In this document: in pieces, positions 32,590 to 44,167 of the stretch
Numbering within the stretch: position 1 is the stretch's first letter
Layout: every line of letters starts with the position of its first letter
Origin: Nelumbo lutea
Lineage: Eukaryota > Streptophyta > Magnoliopsida > Proteales > Nelumbonaceae
DNA length: 64,000 bases
Reading direction: 5' to 3'
NCBI GenBank assembly: GCA_022828595.1
Contig: JAKGHH010000001.1
Span: forward strand, 68,134,401 to 68,198,400
Notes under the pieces: model-generated
The model's input: only the letters and a program-made list of their open reading frames with translations
Databases searched by the model: none
Told to the model about the DNA's origin: nothing
Position numbers and translations under genes: made by a program

Positions 32590-33513
32590 CTACACCCTTC
32601 TGGTTGCATTGCGATCTGCAGGGAGGGTCCCGTGTAGTAGGAAGCTCACGAGTGGGTCAATCCAGCTCGGATATGCTTGAACGATGGGAGCGACCTCCTC
32701 TGCCCCCCCGAGAATGCTAGGCCGAGGCAAGTCCTCTATGTACACGGATCTCATGGTGATGTCGCTGGCGCTGGCTAATTTGGACAAGGCGTCGGCCTCA
32801 GCATTCTCCGACCTTGGGATTTGCCTGATAAAGTGTGATTGGAAGTTAACCAGGGCCTCTCTGACTTTGGCTAAGTAGGCGATCATGGTTGGCTCATGAG
32901 CTTCGTACTTGCTGGTGACCTGGTTGACCACGAGTTGGGAGTCACTGCAGATGACGATGTGCTTGACTTTTACTTCTTTGGCTAGAGCTAGTCCAGCTAT
33001 CAACGCCTCGTACTCCGCTTCATTGTTAGATGCCGCGAACTCGAAGCGTAGCGCGTACTCCAGTTTCGTACCACTTGGGCCATGCAGAATTATTCCGACT
33101 TCGCTGCCCTATTGGTTCGAGGAGCCATCTACGTGTAGGATCCAGGGCTCCTCATCCCAGATCGCGCTTGGTCGAACTAGGAGAGATGCCACGCTGGCTG
33201 CTACCTCACGGGGCTCGAACTCGACCGGCCTGGGAGCTTCGGGCTCACTCGAGCTGGGAGCCTCGTGCTCAACTGGCCTGGGGACTTCAGAGCTGAATGT
33301 GCACTCGACGATGAAATCTGCTAAGGCTTGGGCCTTGATGGCCGTTCGTGCCTTGTACTGGAGGTCGTACTCGCTGAGCTCAACAGCCCACTTCGTCAAC
33401 AGACCAGAGACCTCAGGCTTAAGTAAGACTTGCCTCAGAGGTTTGTCGGTGAGAATGGTAACAGTGTGAGCCTGGAAGTATGGGCGGAGCTTCCGAGCTG
33501 CAATTACCAGCAC
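32590..33513 (-). pseudogene. RNase H region of the gypsy element (two parts)
   Basis: 33513-33109: end of the RT-linked RNase H (KLRPYFQAHTVTILTDKPLR) and the connecting linker rich in Glu/Pro/Ser, ending at WILHVDGSSNQ. 33003-32590: GLALAKEVKVKHIVICSDSQ and IPRSENAEADALSKLA, the D...D...H pattern of the additional plant-type RNase H found in Tat elements. The stop after SSNQ and a phase change separate the two. Confidence 0.85.
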
Positions 33514-33546
33514 GTATGCTAGCTTTTTTATCTCTGGGTATTTCGT

Positions 33547-33954
33547 CTATGCTCCCTGCAATACTTTACTAACATAACAGATGGGTTGTTGAACCCGATC
33601 CACCTCTTTTATTAGTACCGAACTGACCACTTCGTCGCTTTCCGAGAGGTACAGTTCTAAGACATCACCCTCCTCAGGCCGGGTTAAGATCGGCACACTA
33701 GCGAGGTATTTCTTGAGCTCGTCGAACGCGAGCTGACAATCTAGGGTCCATTCGAACCCTTTTCTCTTGATTGCCTTAAAGAACGACAATCAATTTCATA
33801 TTAAACTTACACAAAATTTCAAAAACAGACTTCAAGTCTTCTATTAATTCATGTGAAAATTGAGTTTTGATGATCGTCTACATAGCATTCTACTTTTTTG
33901 CCAATTAATGGCGCAAACAAATTATTCACAAGTCTTTGAAAGGTTGCCCCTGCG
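33547..33954 (-). pseudogene. Gypsy reverse transcriptase, distal part
   Basis: Resumes directly after the nested solo LTR: GATFQRLVNNLFAPLIGKKV then CYVDD (33873-33884 carries the YVDD catalytic box), frameshifts, and then SFFKAIKRKGFEWTLDCQLA and LYLSESDEVVSSVLIKEVDR to 33547. About 60-70 residues of the connecting palm/thumb region expected between LCKFNMKL and the FFKAIKRK block are missing, so a deletion accompanies the decay. Confidence 0.85.
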
Positions 33955-33959
33955 TTTTC

Positions 33960-35097
33960 CTGAAGGGATGAGAGATCCATCGTATGGACGCCCAAAGATT
34001 GTGGAATAAAGGGGCAAATTTCAAAAATTTTTCTCTACCTTCAACTGGGAATCGCATTCCCTATTTAGAAAATCATATTTTCAATGATCATTCTTGAACC
34101 ATAAACTGAACCAGATCTGAACCAAAAGGAGTAGGAGAGGATTATACCTGATACGGAGAAATAGTATCCCCCAACGAAGATGTTCACGCCCAAGGAAGGA
34201 TCCAAAGACTGCTCCCATTGAAGATGGCACAGTGCAGGATGGCGCAAAATCAGTAGTTTTCTTCTCCAAGAACTCTGTCCTTCGCAAGAATCAGTAGGAT
34301 GGCACGTGAGCACAACTTCCTATCAATTCTTTCTCAAAGAACTGATGTCAAGATCGAATCTTGACTTCTCCCACAACTGGAGATCGAACTGACAAACAAG
34401 GGCGGCAAGAACAGGGAGGCAGCAAGAAAGAATTCTGTAGGGTTGCTTAATTCTTTCTTCTCTGTGATTTCAGCACTGAAGAGGATCTGATTGTGTGTCT
34501 TCTAAACGCTGCTGCCCCCTCCTTCTTTTGTTAACCTAAAAGATTAGCTCCTAATCCAATTAGGAGCTGCTTATTCAAATCATATTTGGATCAACCTTCT
34601 CTTTAGGTGATAAGGATAAACCCTTATCTTATATGAAGATTAGATTAGCTTTCTCCTAATCTCATTAGGAGGTTTCTAGATCTGAATCACATTTAGATCT
34701 AGACTCTCTGAGTGGATAGGGTCAAGACCCTATCCTATCTGCTAATCCATCTCAGAATTCGCCCCATAATTAACTAATTAAATAGCCCAATTCGAAATGG
34801 GCTTTAGGCCCAATAAGCTTATGTGCTCACTTAACCTTCCTAACTGCTGCCCAGTTGGGCTTCCTTGTATGGTGTGGGACCACAGTGTTAGCCTTGTCAG
34901 GATAGGTCTCCCTAGATCGACCCACTGGCTGTGAACATTCTAAACTAACACAAGTCTCATTAAGTGTCCAGTTTAAGGGGATTACACAGAAACATACCAA
35001 GGGAACATGAATCAAATATGCACTTTTATTCATTTACAATAAACTCATAAAGTACATCATTCTGATTGAAGCTAAGGGCATACAAAACTGTCTAACA
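33960..35097 (-). mobile_element. Solo LTR (TGTTAGACAG family) nested in the gypsy RT
   Basis: Read on -, it begins TGTTAGACAG and ends CCCTTCAG. TTTTC flanks both sides on + (33955-33959 and 35098-35102), a perfect 5-bp duplication. It splits RT between MPFGLK and GATFQ. A second member of the family, 53112-54898, shares the start, the ...CCCATTTCGAATTGGGC... and GGGCGTGAAC... segments and the end, with large indels. No internal coding region, so a solo LTR. Confidence 0.88.
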
Positions 35098-35705
35098 TTT
35101 TCAACCCGAAGGGCATAACCTTGTAACAGTATAGATCGAACTCCGTGATGAAGGCAGTCTTTTCTTCGTTCGCCAAGTCCATCTTGATTTGGTTATAGCC
35201 CGAATAGTCATCCAAGAAACTTAGAAACTCATGCCCTGAGGTCGCGTCCACCAACCGGTCAAGTCTGGGGAGCGGGAAACAGTCTTTTGGGCAAGCCCGA
35301 TTTAGGTCAGTGTAGTCGATGCACATGCGCCACTTGCCATTGGCCTTCTTTACCAGGATGGGGTTGGCTACCCAGCTAGGGTAGTGGACTTCTCTTATGA
35401 AGTCAGCTGCGAGGAGCTTCTCAACCTCCTCGTTGACCGCTTTCCACTGCTCCAGGGTTAGGTTGTGTTTCTTCTATCTAACGGGCCTAACTACGGGATT
35501 AGTATTCAGCTTGTGAGTTATAAGGTCGGGGGTCTATACCAGGCATCTCTGCCGTGGACCATGCAAAAATATCTAAATTTTGAAGTAAGAAGCTTACCAG
35601 TTCGGATCGTAGAGGTTCTTGGACGGAAGCACCGATCTGAAGCGTTCGAGTTGGGTCTGCTGCTGAGGTCGGGATTGCGACTGTTTCTTCCGTGGGGCGG
35701 CTCAT
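35072..35705 (-). pseudogene. Gypsy reverse transcriptase, proximal part
   Basis: 35705-35499: linker and RT entry with LLQNLDIFAWSTAEMPGIDP. Then, after frameshifts, 35326-35103: MCIDYTDLNRACPKDCFPLP, SFLDDYSGYNQIKMDLANEE (first catalytic Asp box) and CYKVMPFGLK, where the solo LTR interrupts the frame. The final residues MLDSFVCP of the open frame belong to the inserted LTR. Confidence 0.88.
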
Positions 35706-36355
35706 TCTTCACCTTGCTTTGTAGACCACTCTAGTTTGAGGTCGTCGGCCACCTTGGTCTTTACCTTCAGGGCGGCGACATAGCACTTGCGGGACTCGAG
35801 CTGGTCTCCCCGCGCTACCCCCACACCAATGTCTGTTGGGAACTTCATAGCCGAATGATAGGTGGAGACCACCGCCCGTAGGACATGGGTGATCGGCCGA
35901 CCTATTATGGCATTATAGGGGGAGGGGGTCGCGACCACCAGGAAGTCGTGGCTAAGTCTGACTACGCAAGGCCATGTGCCGACTTCCATAGGTACTGTTA
36001 TTTTCCCAAGGGGCCGGACTTCTTCTCCCCTGAAGCCCACCAAAGGAGTGTCCACAGGCTTCAAGTCACTTCTCTGCAAATGAAGCTGGTCGAATGCAGC
36101 TTTGAAGAGGATGTCGGCCGAGCTGCCCGAGTCAACGAGTATGCGCCTGACCTCAAAGTTGTTAATTCTCAGCTTTATCACGAGTGCGTCATCGTGGGGG
36201 TAGTGGACCCCTCGCGCATCATCTTTCGTGAAGAAAATTGGCTCTTCTGTCCTCGGCCGCTTCGGAGGATTCTGTTCTTCTCGGGCGGCTTCACGAACTG
36301 ATGTCTGAGCTGTTTCTGAAGTACAACCCGCGACAATTGAACCTCCCACTATCAT
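35702..36355 (-). pseudogene. Gypsy aspartic protease domain
   Basis: The 217-codon frame, still open, begins MIVGGSIVAG. It contains FFTKDDARGVHYPHDDALVI and the retropepsin site RRILVDSGSSADILF (about residues 70-84), followed by GFRGEEVRPLGKI and YNAIIGRP, the usual order in Tat-type elements. It ends a few codons before the RT entry frame. Confidence 0.9.
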
Positions 36356-37173
36356 GTGGATGGTGCCCCGAACCGGCCTCTCTTCCGGAGGCTGCCTCTG
36401 CGACTATTCGACCGGCCTGCTGCTGGACTCGGGAGCATCCTTACCGTGCTCCCCTTGTTGACCTATTTTATTACTATTATTATTATTTTGTACAAAGTTC
36501 CTTAGATATCCGCAACGGATGAGCTCTTCAATCTTGTCGCGGAGGTTTTTACAATTTTCGGTACTATGACCGTGATCTCTGTGAAAACTCCAGTACATAT
36601 TCTTATTTCTCTCACTAGGATTTTTCCTCAAACAGGGTGGCCACTTCACATACGGGGCGTCCTTGATCACCATCAGGATTTTGGCCCGCTTTGCGTTCAG
36701 TGGGGTGTAATCAGTTCGGTCCGCTACAGGAGCTCGGAACGACTGACCCGACTTTGCCCCCCGAGCTGCATCCTTCTTCTTTCGGCTATCCCCTTGACTG
36801 GAAGGCTCTCCTTCCCTCTTCCTCTTTTTGGGTGCACCCTCGCCCTTCTGGTTGATCTCCTCTTCGGTGGCTATGAACCTGTCCGCGAACTTAAGAAATT
36901 CGGTTATGGTCGCCAGTTGGTTGACGACCATGTGCCACTTGAACTCTTTATGCATCACGCCTTTCTTGGCCGCTACGAGGTGCACGACTGGGTCTAGGCA
37001 TGGTATCTGCATGCAAGCATCGTTGAACCGCTTGATGTAGCTCCGGATGGACTCTCACTCTCTTTGCACTATGTTGAGGAGGCTTTCTTAGGTCCGTGGA
37101 CACCGCTTGGAGGTAACGAAGTGGGACGTGAAGGCTTGCGTGAACTGCGCCCAACTTCTTATTGATCCGGGCG

Positions 37174-37335
37174 CCAGGTTCTGGTACCATGTGCGGGCTG
37201 CTCCCTTGAAAGTGGTGGAGAAGGCCATGCACATGCACGACTCGCTAGCTCTCGCCAGGTTCCGGTACCATGTGCGGGCTGCTCCCTTGAAAGTGGTGGA
37301 GAAGGCCATGCACATGCACGACTCACTAGCTCTCG
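37174..37335 (-). repeat. In-frame 81-bp tandem duplication in gag
   Basis: 37174-37254 and 37255-37335 differ at only about three positions. Each encodes 27 residues including SESCMCMAFSTTFKGAARTW. The family normally has one copy of this capsid helix pair. Confidence 0.92.
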
Positions 37336-37432
37336 CCAGGTGCATTTGCGATTGGAAGGCATCTACGTGATCATTTGGGTCGAACGACCCGTCGTACTTG
37401 TCAAGAGGGGGGGGGTTGAAATCTTTAGGCAT

Positions 37433-37845
37433 TGGGACTGCCAGGAGCTCGGAGATAGGGGAGATTGAAGTGAAAGGATGGGAGCCTTGACTTCGCCCGA
37501 GCTTACTTCTTCTTTGCCTCCGAGCTCGGGAAGGTCATGGGTGGTAGACCGGCGAGCTCGGCGGCGGCGCCTCTACTTCTTGACGGGCTTGGTGTTTGTA
37601 CTACTCACCTTTGTGCTATCCGAGATGGTGTGTGCAAGAAGTAGCTCGGGCCGCTGGTGATGACTACGGATAGAGGGATCTTGCTTAGAGCCTGCAGCTA
37701 GAATCTTGAACTGGTTCTCTAAGAATGGGGTATCGGGCTTGGAGGGCTGAGGTGACGTGGACCTAGCAAGCTGAGGTCCTCCCGACCTGACCGCCCGTGG
37801 TGAGACCGGGGTGGCCAGTCTTTCTTGTCTGCCACGGGAGGAGGC
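37433..37845 (-). pseudogene. Degenerate gag linker
   Basis: GC-rich sequence between the Gln-rich N-terminal part and the capsid core of gag. Frames are broken by stops; no motif recognised. Confidence 0.5.
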
Positions 37846-38422
37846 CTAACTACTAGGAGGGTTCTGGAGGGCCTCTCCTTGGCGAGAAAGGTGTTCCTCT
37901 TGACGGCGAGACCTAGCTCGCTGTGAGACTGGGTGCCGAGGAGGGAGCTGCGATTGTTGAATCTGAGGTTGAGGCAGCTGAGGAAATTGCTGTTGATACT
38001 GGTACTGGGAGACCTGGTGTAACACCTGTTGCTGATAGAGCTGGAACTTTTGGAACTGTTGCATTTGAGCCTGCATGGCCCGCATGCACTGCATCAAGTC
38101 TTCCAGTTGGTTCGGGTTGGTCACTGGGGGCGCAAGCGAGGGTTCGATGAAGGTTGCTCCAACTGTAGTAGGGAGTGGAGCAACGGCGGGTGCCCCTGTA
38201 AGAGGAACGTTCAGGCTAGGTATCCCGTCTGTCGAGAGGGGGACGGTGAACTGTCCAATGCAGACAGTAGGAAGCTAGGGTTGTTCCTTGGAGTCATCCA
38301 TCTCCATGCTTTGTCCGATGTTGCTTGAGGATGCCATGAGTGTTGAGTTTTTGAAGGATAGAGAGCTGTGAAGGTTTAGAGAAAGGCTTTTCGAAGCGTT
38401 TCCCACTGATGGCGCCAAATGA

Positions 38423-39158
38423 TGTAGCGCAATCCGATCACTCCTAGCTAGCACTCACGTGGCTCCTAGAAGATACTTGAGAAGAAGAGGAATCCTGGGG
38501 GGAGTTACCCGGCGGGAACACACTGATGATTAAGTTAGTACTCGGTAGGAGAAGCAAGGAGAAGATGAAGGCTAAGAGTGCAGATAGCGCAAGTATTGAG
38601 GATGAAGATAATCAAGATCATACCTGTTCTCCTTGATACTAAACTCCTTATAGCAGAAATCAGTTGCCCTTGGCCCCTTGGTTTCTGACAGGGCGGGTAT
38701 AACCGCCACTGTCAACCTGCCACAGCCGTTACTGGCAGGGCTGAGGTGGCACGTGTGGGGCCGTCATCGCAGGGTACATGCCTGTCAGGTGTAAGACATC
38801 TTCTAAAGGTGGCAAGCACGGCACTGCCTGACGAGGGACATGGCTGCTGTCACTAGATTTGTCGGGTACGGTGGTTGGGCAGGAGGATCTCCTGCCATCC
38901 TTCATGCAGCTTGCCGAGCTACCACATACCGGGCTACTTCGGGGCAGATCGGTCCTTGCCTCGAAGCACCGAGGTGCTCCCTCTCAGGTGGGGGAAAGCT
39001 TGGGGTTCCTTTGGGGGAGTCCGGGCTCTCTGAGCTAGGCGGGAGTCGGACTCACCGAGGTGTTAGTCCTCGATGAGTTGTCAGTCTTTGACTTGGCACT
39101 TCCTTCCCGTCGAGTTGAGATCATGCTGCTAGGCTGGACTGTCCACCAAGCCAGGTCA
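38423..39158 (-). repeat. 5' LTR of the gypsy element
   Basis: On - it starts TGACCTGGCTTGGTGG and ends GCTACA just before the TTTGGCGCC primer-binding region. 736 bp. Partner of 28029-28756. Confidence 0.85.
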
Positions 39159-40383
39159 TGCACACATGTTCTTGGTCCATGGGGTTGGGCCAAATCGTCC
39201 TCCATCAATTCCTATAATCTCTCTCCTAAGGCATCTCATTTAAACCAATAGGAAAGTATCATGCTGCCCCGATCCCTAATCAATTCCTAAAATGCATCCC
39301 CCTCAATATATATCCACTCTCCCTCATTTAAAATATTCATATTAATATTTAATCCTGCCCATATTCAATGAGTATTAAATTATGTTATTACCAAAAGTTA
39401 ATAAATACAGTTAGTAAATTACCAAAAATTAAATATTCTTATTAGTACGGTTGGTAAATTACCAAAACTTAATAAATATTGTTATTAATTAACTCATTAA
39501 CAACATTTTATAGAAATTGAAAACTCTTTAACTAATTTCTATAAAATTGAGAATTATATTTAACAATTATAAAAAAGTATAAAATTTTAGTTATTATTAT
39601 TATAATTAATAACCAAATACAAATGGGGGAACAAAATATTATAATATTAAAAAAATGAAATTATTAATTAATTTATATTGAAAAGTAAAAAATAAATTAG
39701 TGTAATTTTGTTAGTAAACTACCAAATAAAAAATATATTTAATAACAATTTAAAAAAATTTCAAAAATCCTCATAGTTACACAAATGTAATAAAATTTTC
39801 AAAAATTTTCATAAAACTACATTTTCATAAAATAAAATTTTTGAAATTAAAAGATATAAATATTTGAAAGTTTATTTAAAATGCATTAAATAATTACTGA
39901 AAATTATTAGAATATTTTGGAAATTTTAGGAAAATTTATTACATTTGATTGATTTTGGAAAACCATTGAAAAATTATGTAATTTTCATTGCAAATTATTG
40001 AAAATTATTAAAGATAAATGATTATGGGAAATGGATAACTATATTTTGAACAAATATTTACACAAATTATTAAGATAAATTAGTATAATATTGGGAAAAG
40101 GAAATTATTGTTTAGTCTATATTAGAAATTATAAGATAAGTTAGTATAATTTTGTATGTAAACTATTTAAAAAGAAAATAAATTATTTAATAAAAATTTA
40201 AATAAATTTGAATAAATTTTCAAAATTACACAAGTACAATAAATTTTCTAAAATTTTCATAAAATTACATTTTTGAATATTAAAGAAAATTTAGTGTACT
40301 TTTAGAAATCTACCATGTGGTTGATACTCAATATATCTTTTTGATCATTTCTATCATCAAATTGAATATTGGGTTGACGGGAA
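39159..40383. other. AT-rich intergenic DNA
   Basis: Low-complexity AT-rich text with recurring AATTTTCATAAAA and ATTACCAAA words. No gene seen. Confidence 0.55.
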
Positions 40384-40649
40384 CAGTGCTTTCAAAACTG
40401 GATCAAACCAAATGGTTAGACTGGACAAATTGGGGATCGGAAAACCACTTTTTGTCCAAAAATCGTTTATTTGGTTAGCGAACCGTTGACCTGGGTGCTC
40501 GAACTGTCAACCTAGACAATAGTTTTTGGCCTTTTTTGTTTTTTCTAATTTTTTATTTTTTTGTCAAAGCGGGTCATCCATTCGGACCAAACAGTAAGAT
40601 CGTTTGACCCCAGAACAATTCCTTATCTGGTCCATTTTTAAAAACCTTG
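40384..40649. mobile_element. hAT-type MITE, CAATG/CAAGG family
   Basis: The element is 266 bp, from CAGTGCTTTCAAAACTGG to TTTTTAAAAACCTTG, with internal GAACCGTTGACC and GGACCAAACAG repeats. GACGGGAA (40376-40383) and GACGGGGA (40650-40657) form an 8-bp duplication with one mismatch. Confidence 0.82.
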
Positions 40650-40657
40650 GACGGGGA

Positions 40658-40905
40658 GTGAGTGCCTTGCCTTAAGCTTGGCTTGGCTCGAGGCCCGGCC
40701 CATGGACTAGCCCGACCCATGGCACGACATAGGTCCATGCAGGATCGAGATGTGGGCCGTGTCGAACCGATTCCCCAAATTATCCTAGAGGAGGGAGGCA
40801 CGGCCCGGGACACCTTGCGGGCCAATATGGCACGACTCGCACTTTGTGCGGGCCACATGCAGGTCGTGTCGTGCCGACCCAACACGACCTAATTTATACC
40901 TCTAC
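40658..40905. repeat. GC-rich repeat island, CCGACCCA/GGCACGAC words
   Basis: GC-rich text with repeated GGCCCG, GGCACGAC and GCGGGCCA words, ending CCAACACGACCTAATTTATA. It lies in AT-rich DNA and resembles dispersed plant non-autonomous elements. The ends and target duplication are not resolved. Confidence 0.4.
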
Positions 40906-41619
40906 TTGAACCCGTCCAATAATGAGAACGGGGCAAGAAAATTAAAAAATTCTCCATCCTTGATGTGGAGTGGAATGCCTTGCCCCTAAACTTGCCTGAC
41001 ATTTGAGGATTTTCTAGTGCATCGCACGGTCCCTAGTTTACTATTATTAAATAAATGATGCTAGTGGAGGCATTAATGTTATTTCATCACCTTTGAAATG
41101 CAATGAGATAAGACGTGAGACCCCGTCAAATGCGTCAAACGCCTTGAAAAACAAAATTTTTAGGCATTGGATGTCTAAAAGGTGTTATCAAACATCACCT
41201 TAGTGCATAACCTACCCAAACAAAATTGCATGATCTGAGATAATGAAATGTCTGATTTGAATGACCCTCTAAATCTTTTGCTGCTACTTCGTGTGTTGGC
41301 AAAAATTTACTTCAAAGCATCGCTTATACACAAGATTTACCCTTCTTTGGTTTTGGTCAAATTCCATGTCTGCTATAGGGGTGGCTACTTGGTCTTTATC
41401 AATGTTCTAAAAATTGTATATTACAAATCATATAGAAAGTTGAATTGTGAATTGTACCATCATAAGAATATCTTTATTTTTACAAATTTTTCAAAAATTA
41501 AAAGTAGATACTAAAAATCTAAATATATATAGAAAGGGGATTTTTGACTCTAATGGTCCTTGAACTTTACAGGTCACGTTTGACCCTAAAGCTTGGAAAG
41601 GTCTTTTAAGCCCTTAAAC
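40906..41619. other. Intergenic, no gene seen
   Basis: The 88-codon frame at 41248-41514 on + has no recognisable domain. No other feature found. Confidence 0.5.
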
Positions 41620-42845
41620 TATAGTGAAAAAGCCATTTTAAGGCAAAAGTCGACGATGTTAGAGACGCCACTGACAGTTCCGTTAGACAAATAATAAAAT
41701 AATAAGTCCCGCTGATTTGGCATGGTTTAAGTAAAAAAACAATTATTTAAAAAAGTAGACATGGGTCCCACATACAATTTCCACTATTTAAATGTGACCA
41801 AGAATAAAATCAAAAGTAATTATTTTTATTTAATAACTAATTATTAATAAAACAAAAAAACAATCTGCTCTTATAACTTAAGTAGTTTCAAGAGAAAAAA
41901 TAACAAGTGAGACATAAAATTCCCACCTATTCACATCTGACCAAGAATAAAAACAAATAATTATTTTTATTTAATAATTAATTAATAAAATAAAAAATAT
42001 TAATAAAACAAAAAAATCTAGCTCTTTCAACTTAAGTGATTTCAAGAGGAAAAAACAAGTGGGTCCCACTTGAAATTCCCATCTATTCACATTTGACCAA
42101 GAACAAAAAATAATTATTTTATTTAATAATTTAAAATAATTATTTATTAATAAAATAAATTATAAATAAAATAAATTATAAATAAAATAAAGGTAATGAA
42201 TTATTAATAAAATAATTAATAAAGCATTGCAAAAAATATTAATAAAATAATCTATTATTATTAAATTGCCAAAAATTATTAAAAATTGCCAAGCATAACC
42301 TAAAATTACCAAAAAAATTCATTATTAATTATTTTATTAATAATTAATAATTTTTTGTTTTTTATTAATAATTTGTTATTTTAATAATTCATTAATAAGT
42401 AAATAAATTTATTATTAATTTATTTTTAAATAATTATTTTTTTGTTTATTCTTGGTCACATAATTCATTATTTATGAATAATTAATTATTAAATAAAAAT
42501 AACTATTTTGTTTTTATTCTTGGTTAGATGTGAATAAGTGGTAATTACAAGTGGGACCACATGTTATTTTTTGCTTGAAAATACTTAAATTAAAAGAGTA
42601 GATTTTTTCTTTTGTTTTATTAATAATTAGTTATTAAATAAAAATATATTTTTTTGTTTTTATTCTTGGTCACATGTGAACAATGGGAACTTTGTGGGAC
42701 CCTGCGTAATTTTTCAAATATATATTTTTTATTTTTGACTTAAAATGTGCTATATTAGTGGGCCTTATTATTTTATTATTTGTCTCTAATGCCCTCTGTT
42801 TTTTCTTCATTTTTAAAAATCAAGTGACTTTTTCACAAAGTATAT
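41620..42845. mobile_element. ~1.2-kb foldback element with internal subrepeats
   Basis: The left half (41620-42230) and the complement of the right half (42845-42300) share, in order, GTGAAAAAG, TTAGAGAC...ACAAATAATAAAATAATAAG, a GGGTCCCAC block, ATGTGACCAAGAATAAAA, ATTTTTATTTAATAACTAAT and further repeats. Within each arm a ~145-bp subunit (CCCAC...CACATCTGACCAAGAATAAA...TTTATTTAAT) repeats two to three times. Termini and target duplication could not be fixed, so the class is uncertain. Confidence 0.7.
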
Positions 42846-42847
42846 AT

Positions 42848-42910
42848 CTATATCTCTCTCTCTCTATATATATATATAAATAGAGAGAGAGAGAGAGAGA
42901 GAGAGAGAAG
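42848..42910 (+). repeat. (CT)n(AT)n(AG)n compound microsatellite
   Basis: Pure dinucleotide runs next to the right end of the foldback element; self-complementary CT and AG tracts. Confidence 0.95.
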
Positions 42911-43399
42911 AAATCATGGATTTTGGTAATTGAACACGATCAATGACCAATTAGTGTAATGATCTTGGGCTACAGACCAGTCTGAGACTTTGGGGTAATA
43001 AAAGGCCATATAACATATTTGAAGTCGAACTATTGTTATTATTATTATTATTTTTTTTTTCCTCCACTTATTAATATATTTAAATTCAGCGGAGAGGTCT
43101 AATTTCCAATTTCCAAACGAGGGCGATATATTATACGATTTTTAACAGGCTTTACCAAGCTCGCCTCAGTTAGTGGGATAATACGATTGAACAAGGTTTG
43201 GGAAGAACCAAATGTTGCAAGCTCAAGCTTAGGTCGGCAAGAATTAGACAAGCTCGGGCTCAGCTTGTTGCTCAGTGCTCGCACGCCAAAATTTGTTAAT
43301 ACAGAAAAAATATAAGCACATTATAATATTTATATTTATATACCAAACTAGGTCTGTTTGACTGTTCAGTTTTAACGGATGGCCTATTCTGACAAAAAA
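42911..43399. other. Intergenic, no gene seen
   Basis: Contains a (TTA)n/T-run near 43035-43060. No credible gene. Confidence 0.5.
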
Positions 43400-43584
43400 A
43401 TTAAAAAGCAATAATGAAAATAAAAAAACAATCAAGAACCCTTGAATGGGTCAGTGATTCAACCACCCGAGTTAATGAATTGTTGACCAATTCAACTGTT
43501 TGGGATAAAATAGAACCAGTTGTCTAGACGGTTCTTGGGTCAAACGGTCCAACCATCCAGGTCAACGATGGTTCGAAAACATTG
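43400..43584. mobile_element. hAT-type MITE relic, CAATG family
   Basis: The right end reads GATGGTTCGAAAACATTG, with subterminal TCAAACGGTCCAACCATCC and GGGTCAGTGATTCAACC-like repeats of the same family as 17520-18470. The left end is not identifiable, so no target duplication can be shown. Confidence 0.55.
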
Positions 43585-43592
43585 ATATCAAT

Positions 43593-44159
43593 TAACACAA
43601 ATCAAGTTTTTTTTTTCTTTTTTTTTCAGATTTAAATGTTTAGTACTTTGTAAGAGAATTCGATTATGGTACTGGGAATGCTTATAACCAATCAACTGGT
43701 ATCATGGTAACTAATCGGGTGGAGATTCAGCTCAGGCAATCAGTTGACTAACAGGAGTTTACCTATCTTGGCTCATTTACAGCCTTTAATACAAGTTCTA
43801 TGATAGCATGGGGACCGAACCAGTGCAACCGACTCTACTTCGAGGACAAAAGGCAAGTGTTAGGACTGAAGTGCTAAGAAAACTTGAATGTTCCTTCTGC
43901 TCTTTTCGTTGATGCATTTGTGGAAATGGCAATATACCAGACATATTTTAGTTAAAAAAGGCATGATGTTTATCTTTTTCCTTAAGTTCTTTTCCCAGTA
44001 CATTTAACCGTGTTCAGAAAATTTGCTGTCTTCATTTTTTTTTTTTCCCGGCATCATAGAATTTGCCTCGTTGTTGTGGTTGTTATTGTTCTTGTTTTAA
44101 AACGAATACTGCATTTGTGGACAGAGTTGCCGTGCACATTATGTTCAAACCTCAGAGCA
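43593..44159. other. Intergenic, no gene seen
   Basis: T-rich runs at 43607-43628 and 44036-44047. No recognisable domain in any frame. Confidence 0.5.
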
Positions 44160-44167
44160 GATTCAAA

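Larger units (their letters stand above)
36404..38337 (-). pseudogene. Gypsy gag with stops and an internal 81-bp duplication
   Basis: Starts at ATG 38337, ~66 bp after the primer-binding region (MASSSNIGQSMEMDD), and meets a TAG within 25 codons. A Gln-rich stretch follows (38124-37846). The capsid core MPKDFNPPPLDKYDGSFDPN (from 37432) contains ARASESCMCMAFSTTFKGAA twice in tandem. The C-terminal third (37012-36404) is Lys/Arg-rich and carries YWSFHRDHGHSTENCKNLRD, the zinc-finger-like motif of Tat Gag. At least two frameshifts. Confidence 0.85.
28029..39158 (-). mobile_element. Tat-lineage Ty3/gypsy LTR retrotransposon, decayed
   Basis: Reading on -: 5' LTR 39158-38423, primer-binding region TTTGGCGCCATCAGTGGG (about 38403-38420), gag, protease, RT, RNase H, integrase, then a region carrying a long antisense frame on +, and the 3' LTR 28756-28029. 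Gene order and the antisense frame between integrase and 3' LTR are features of the Tat lineage. It is ~11.1 kb including a 1,138-bp solo LTR nested in RT (33960-35097). Many stops and frameshifts show it is inactive. The 3' LTR lacks the last ~15 bp seen in the 5' LTR (GCGCAATCCGAT region). I find no matching target duplication, so the left end has been damaged. Confidence 0.9.

Noticed and set aside
31485..38328. Numerous + strand frames opposite the gypsy gag-pol
   Set aside because: All are antisense shadows of GC-rich gag-pol. Only the region 28843-30817 has independent family similarity.
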